Source: an uncultured Amylibacter sp. (GTDB taxonomy: Bacteria > Pseudomonadota > Alphaproteobacteria > Rhodobacterales > Rhodobacteraceae). From it: 5,558 bases of DNA. Each line of letters begins with the position of its first letter. Position 1 is the first letter of the stretch. This document shows, in pieces, positions 5,059-5,558 of the stretch. The notes beneath the pieces were generated by a model that was given only the letters and a program-made list of their open reading frames with translations, did no database searches and was not told the origin of the DNA. Where the stretch lies: NCBI GenBank assembly GCA_938001995.1, contig CALLAV010000164.1, forward strand, positions 1-5,558. Direction: 5' to 3'. The translations under genes were made by a program, and so were the position numbers.

Positions 5059-5558
5059 CTACAGATTTTCTACCATCAAAATTTCGATGCGGATCTTTTC
5101 CTGCGACGCTAGGGTCGCGCGCTTTTCGCAAGTTGCGCGTAAAATGCGAACTGCGCTGCGCACAAGGTGGCCCGTGTCTTGCGCCACCACCGCTGCAAGA
5201 TGCCCGTCTTGCAAGGCTTTGACTGTCGCTGGCGTGCGTTCATGTGCGATCTTCAGATGGGGTACAGCTGATCCGAATTTTTCAACAGCAGTTAGGATTT
5301 CACGGGCTTCGGACCCCATAATGTAAAAACCAACAAGGTCTTTGTGTGTTGAAAAGACGGTTCGCACAATTGTGTCAACACGTTCGGCATCGGAATGGGT
5401 TTCAAGCGACGGCAAGACCTTAAGGTGTTTGAAATCTTGATTGATGACATCGTCAAAGCCCAAGCGTCGATCCAAGCTATCGCGCGAACGCATGGATTCG
5501 GTGATCACGGCGATGGTCCCAGTTTGCCCCGTTAGGAACCGTCCCATAAGGCGGCCAG
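5059..5558 (-). CDS. LacI/PurR-family transcriptional regulator, C-terminal half (start outside window)
   Basis: About 165 residues of the sugar-binding-protein-like effector domain are visible; the reading frame is open to the right edge, so the helix-turn-helix and hinge lie outside. An ATG at 5545-5547 sits within the conserved GRLMGRFL segment and is an internal Met, not the start. Typical LacI-family landmarks follow in order: GTIAVITES with SRDSLDRRLGFDDVI, then VGFYIMGSEAREILTAVE, VPHLKIAHERTPATVKALQD, and AAVVAQDTGHLVRSAVRIL near the end, where the Asp before the Gly-His helix usually contacts ligand. The protein probably binds a sugar, polyol or related small molecule and controls an adjacent transport or catabolic operon beyond the window. 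It converges on tRNA-Trp with 32 nt between them. The family is fairly sure; ligand and targets are unknown. Confidence 0.8.
   Translation of the reverse strand, partial: GRLMGRFLTGQTGTIAVITESMRSRDSLDRRLGFDDVINQDFKHLKVLPSLETHSDAERVDTIVRTVFSTHKDLVGFYIMGSEAREILTAVEKFGSAVPHLKIAHERTPATVKALQDGHLAAVVAQDTGHLVRSAVRILRATCEKRATLASQEKIRIEILMVENL

Noticed and set aside
4837..5131. Open frames on both strands through the tRNA region, giving peptides with GLAQLVEHRSPKPRVVGSS (plus) and GLRDSNPRPSVLETDALPT (minus).
   Set aside because: These are well-known false translations of tRNA genes; the cloverleaf at 4951-5026 explains the sequence.
5545..5547. ATG as the start of the minus-strand regulator.
   Set aside because: The frame is open upstream to the window edge and the Met falls inside a conserved LacI effector-domain segment, so the true start lies outside.

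Overview
The window looks like a chromosomal segment of an alphaproteobacterium, most likely a marine member of the Rhodobacterales (Roseobacter-like). The evidence is an EF-Tu C-terminus, a tRNA-Trp(CCA), roughly mid-50s GC by eye (not counted), and a Mct/Meh enzyme pair linked to mesaconyl-CoA, an intermediate of the ethylmalonyl-CoA pathway common in that group. The species cannot be named from this sequence.

Layout, left to right. (1) The last 45 codons of tuf (1-140), then a small GC hairpin and a strong intrinsic terminator (196-223). (2) A regulatory gap (224-351) with an 18-bp near-perfect palindrome, a candidate promoter and a second short inverted repeat. (3) A two-gene, translationally coupled operon (352-2441): a mesaconyl-C4-CoA hydratase-like protein (meh), then a family III CoA-transferase closely resembling mesaconyl-CoA C1:C4 CoA transferase (mct). 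(4) A 130-bp gap, then an extended-SDR, dihydroflavonol-4-reductase-like oxidoreductase (2572-3606). (5) A 110-bp gap with two hairpins, then a polytopic membrane protein of unknown function (3717-4880) with conserved-looking polar motifs in its hydrophobic body. (6) A 70-bp leader and tRNA-Trp (4951-5026). (7) On the opposite strand, the C-terminal half of a LacI/PurR-type transcriptional regulator that runs off the right edge.

How the genes fit together: only meh and mct show a clear joint function. By analogy with the Chloroflexus 3-hydroxypropionate bi-cycle, Mct would move CoA from C1 to C4 of mesaconyl-CoA and Meh would hydrate the C4 thioester to citramalyl-CoA. A lyase could then split that to acetyl-CoA and pyruvate, but no lyase gene is in the window. 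The SDR, the membrane protein and the LacI-type regulator have no evident link to that pathway. The metabolic genes sit between translation genes (tuf and tRNA-Trp). I saw no mobile element, CRISPR array, toxin-antitoxin pair or defence system. The best leads are the mct-meh pair with its palindrome and the unassigned membrane protein.
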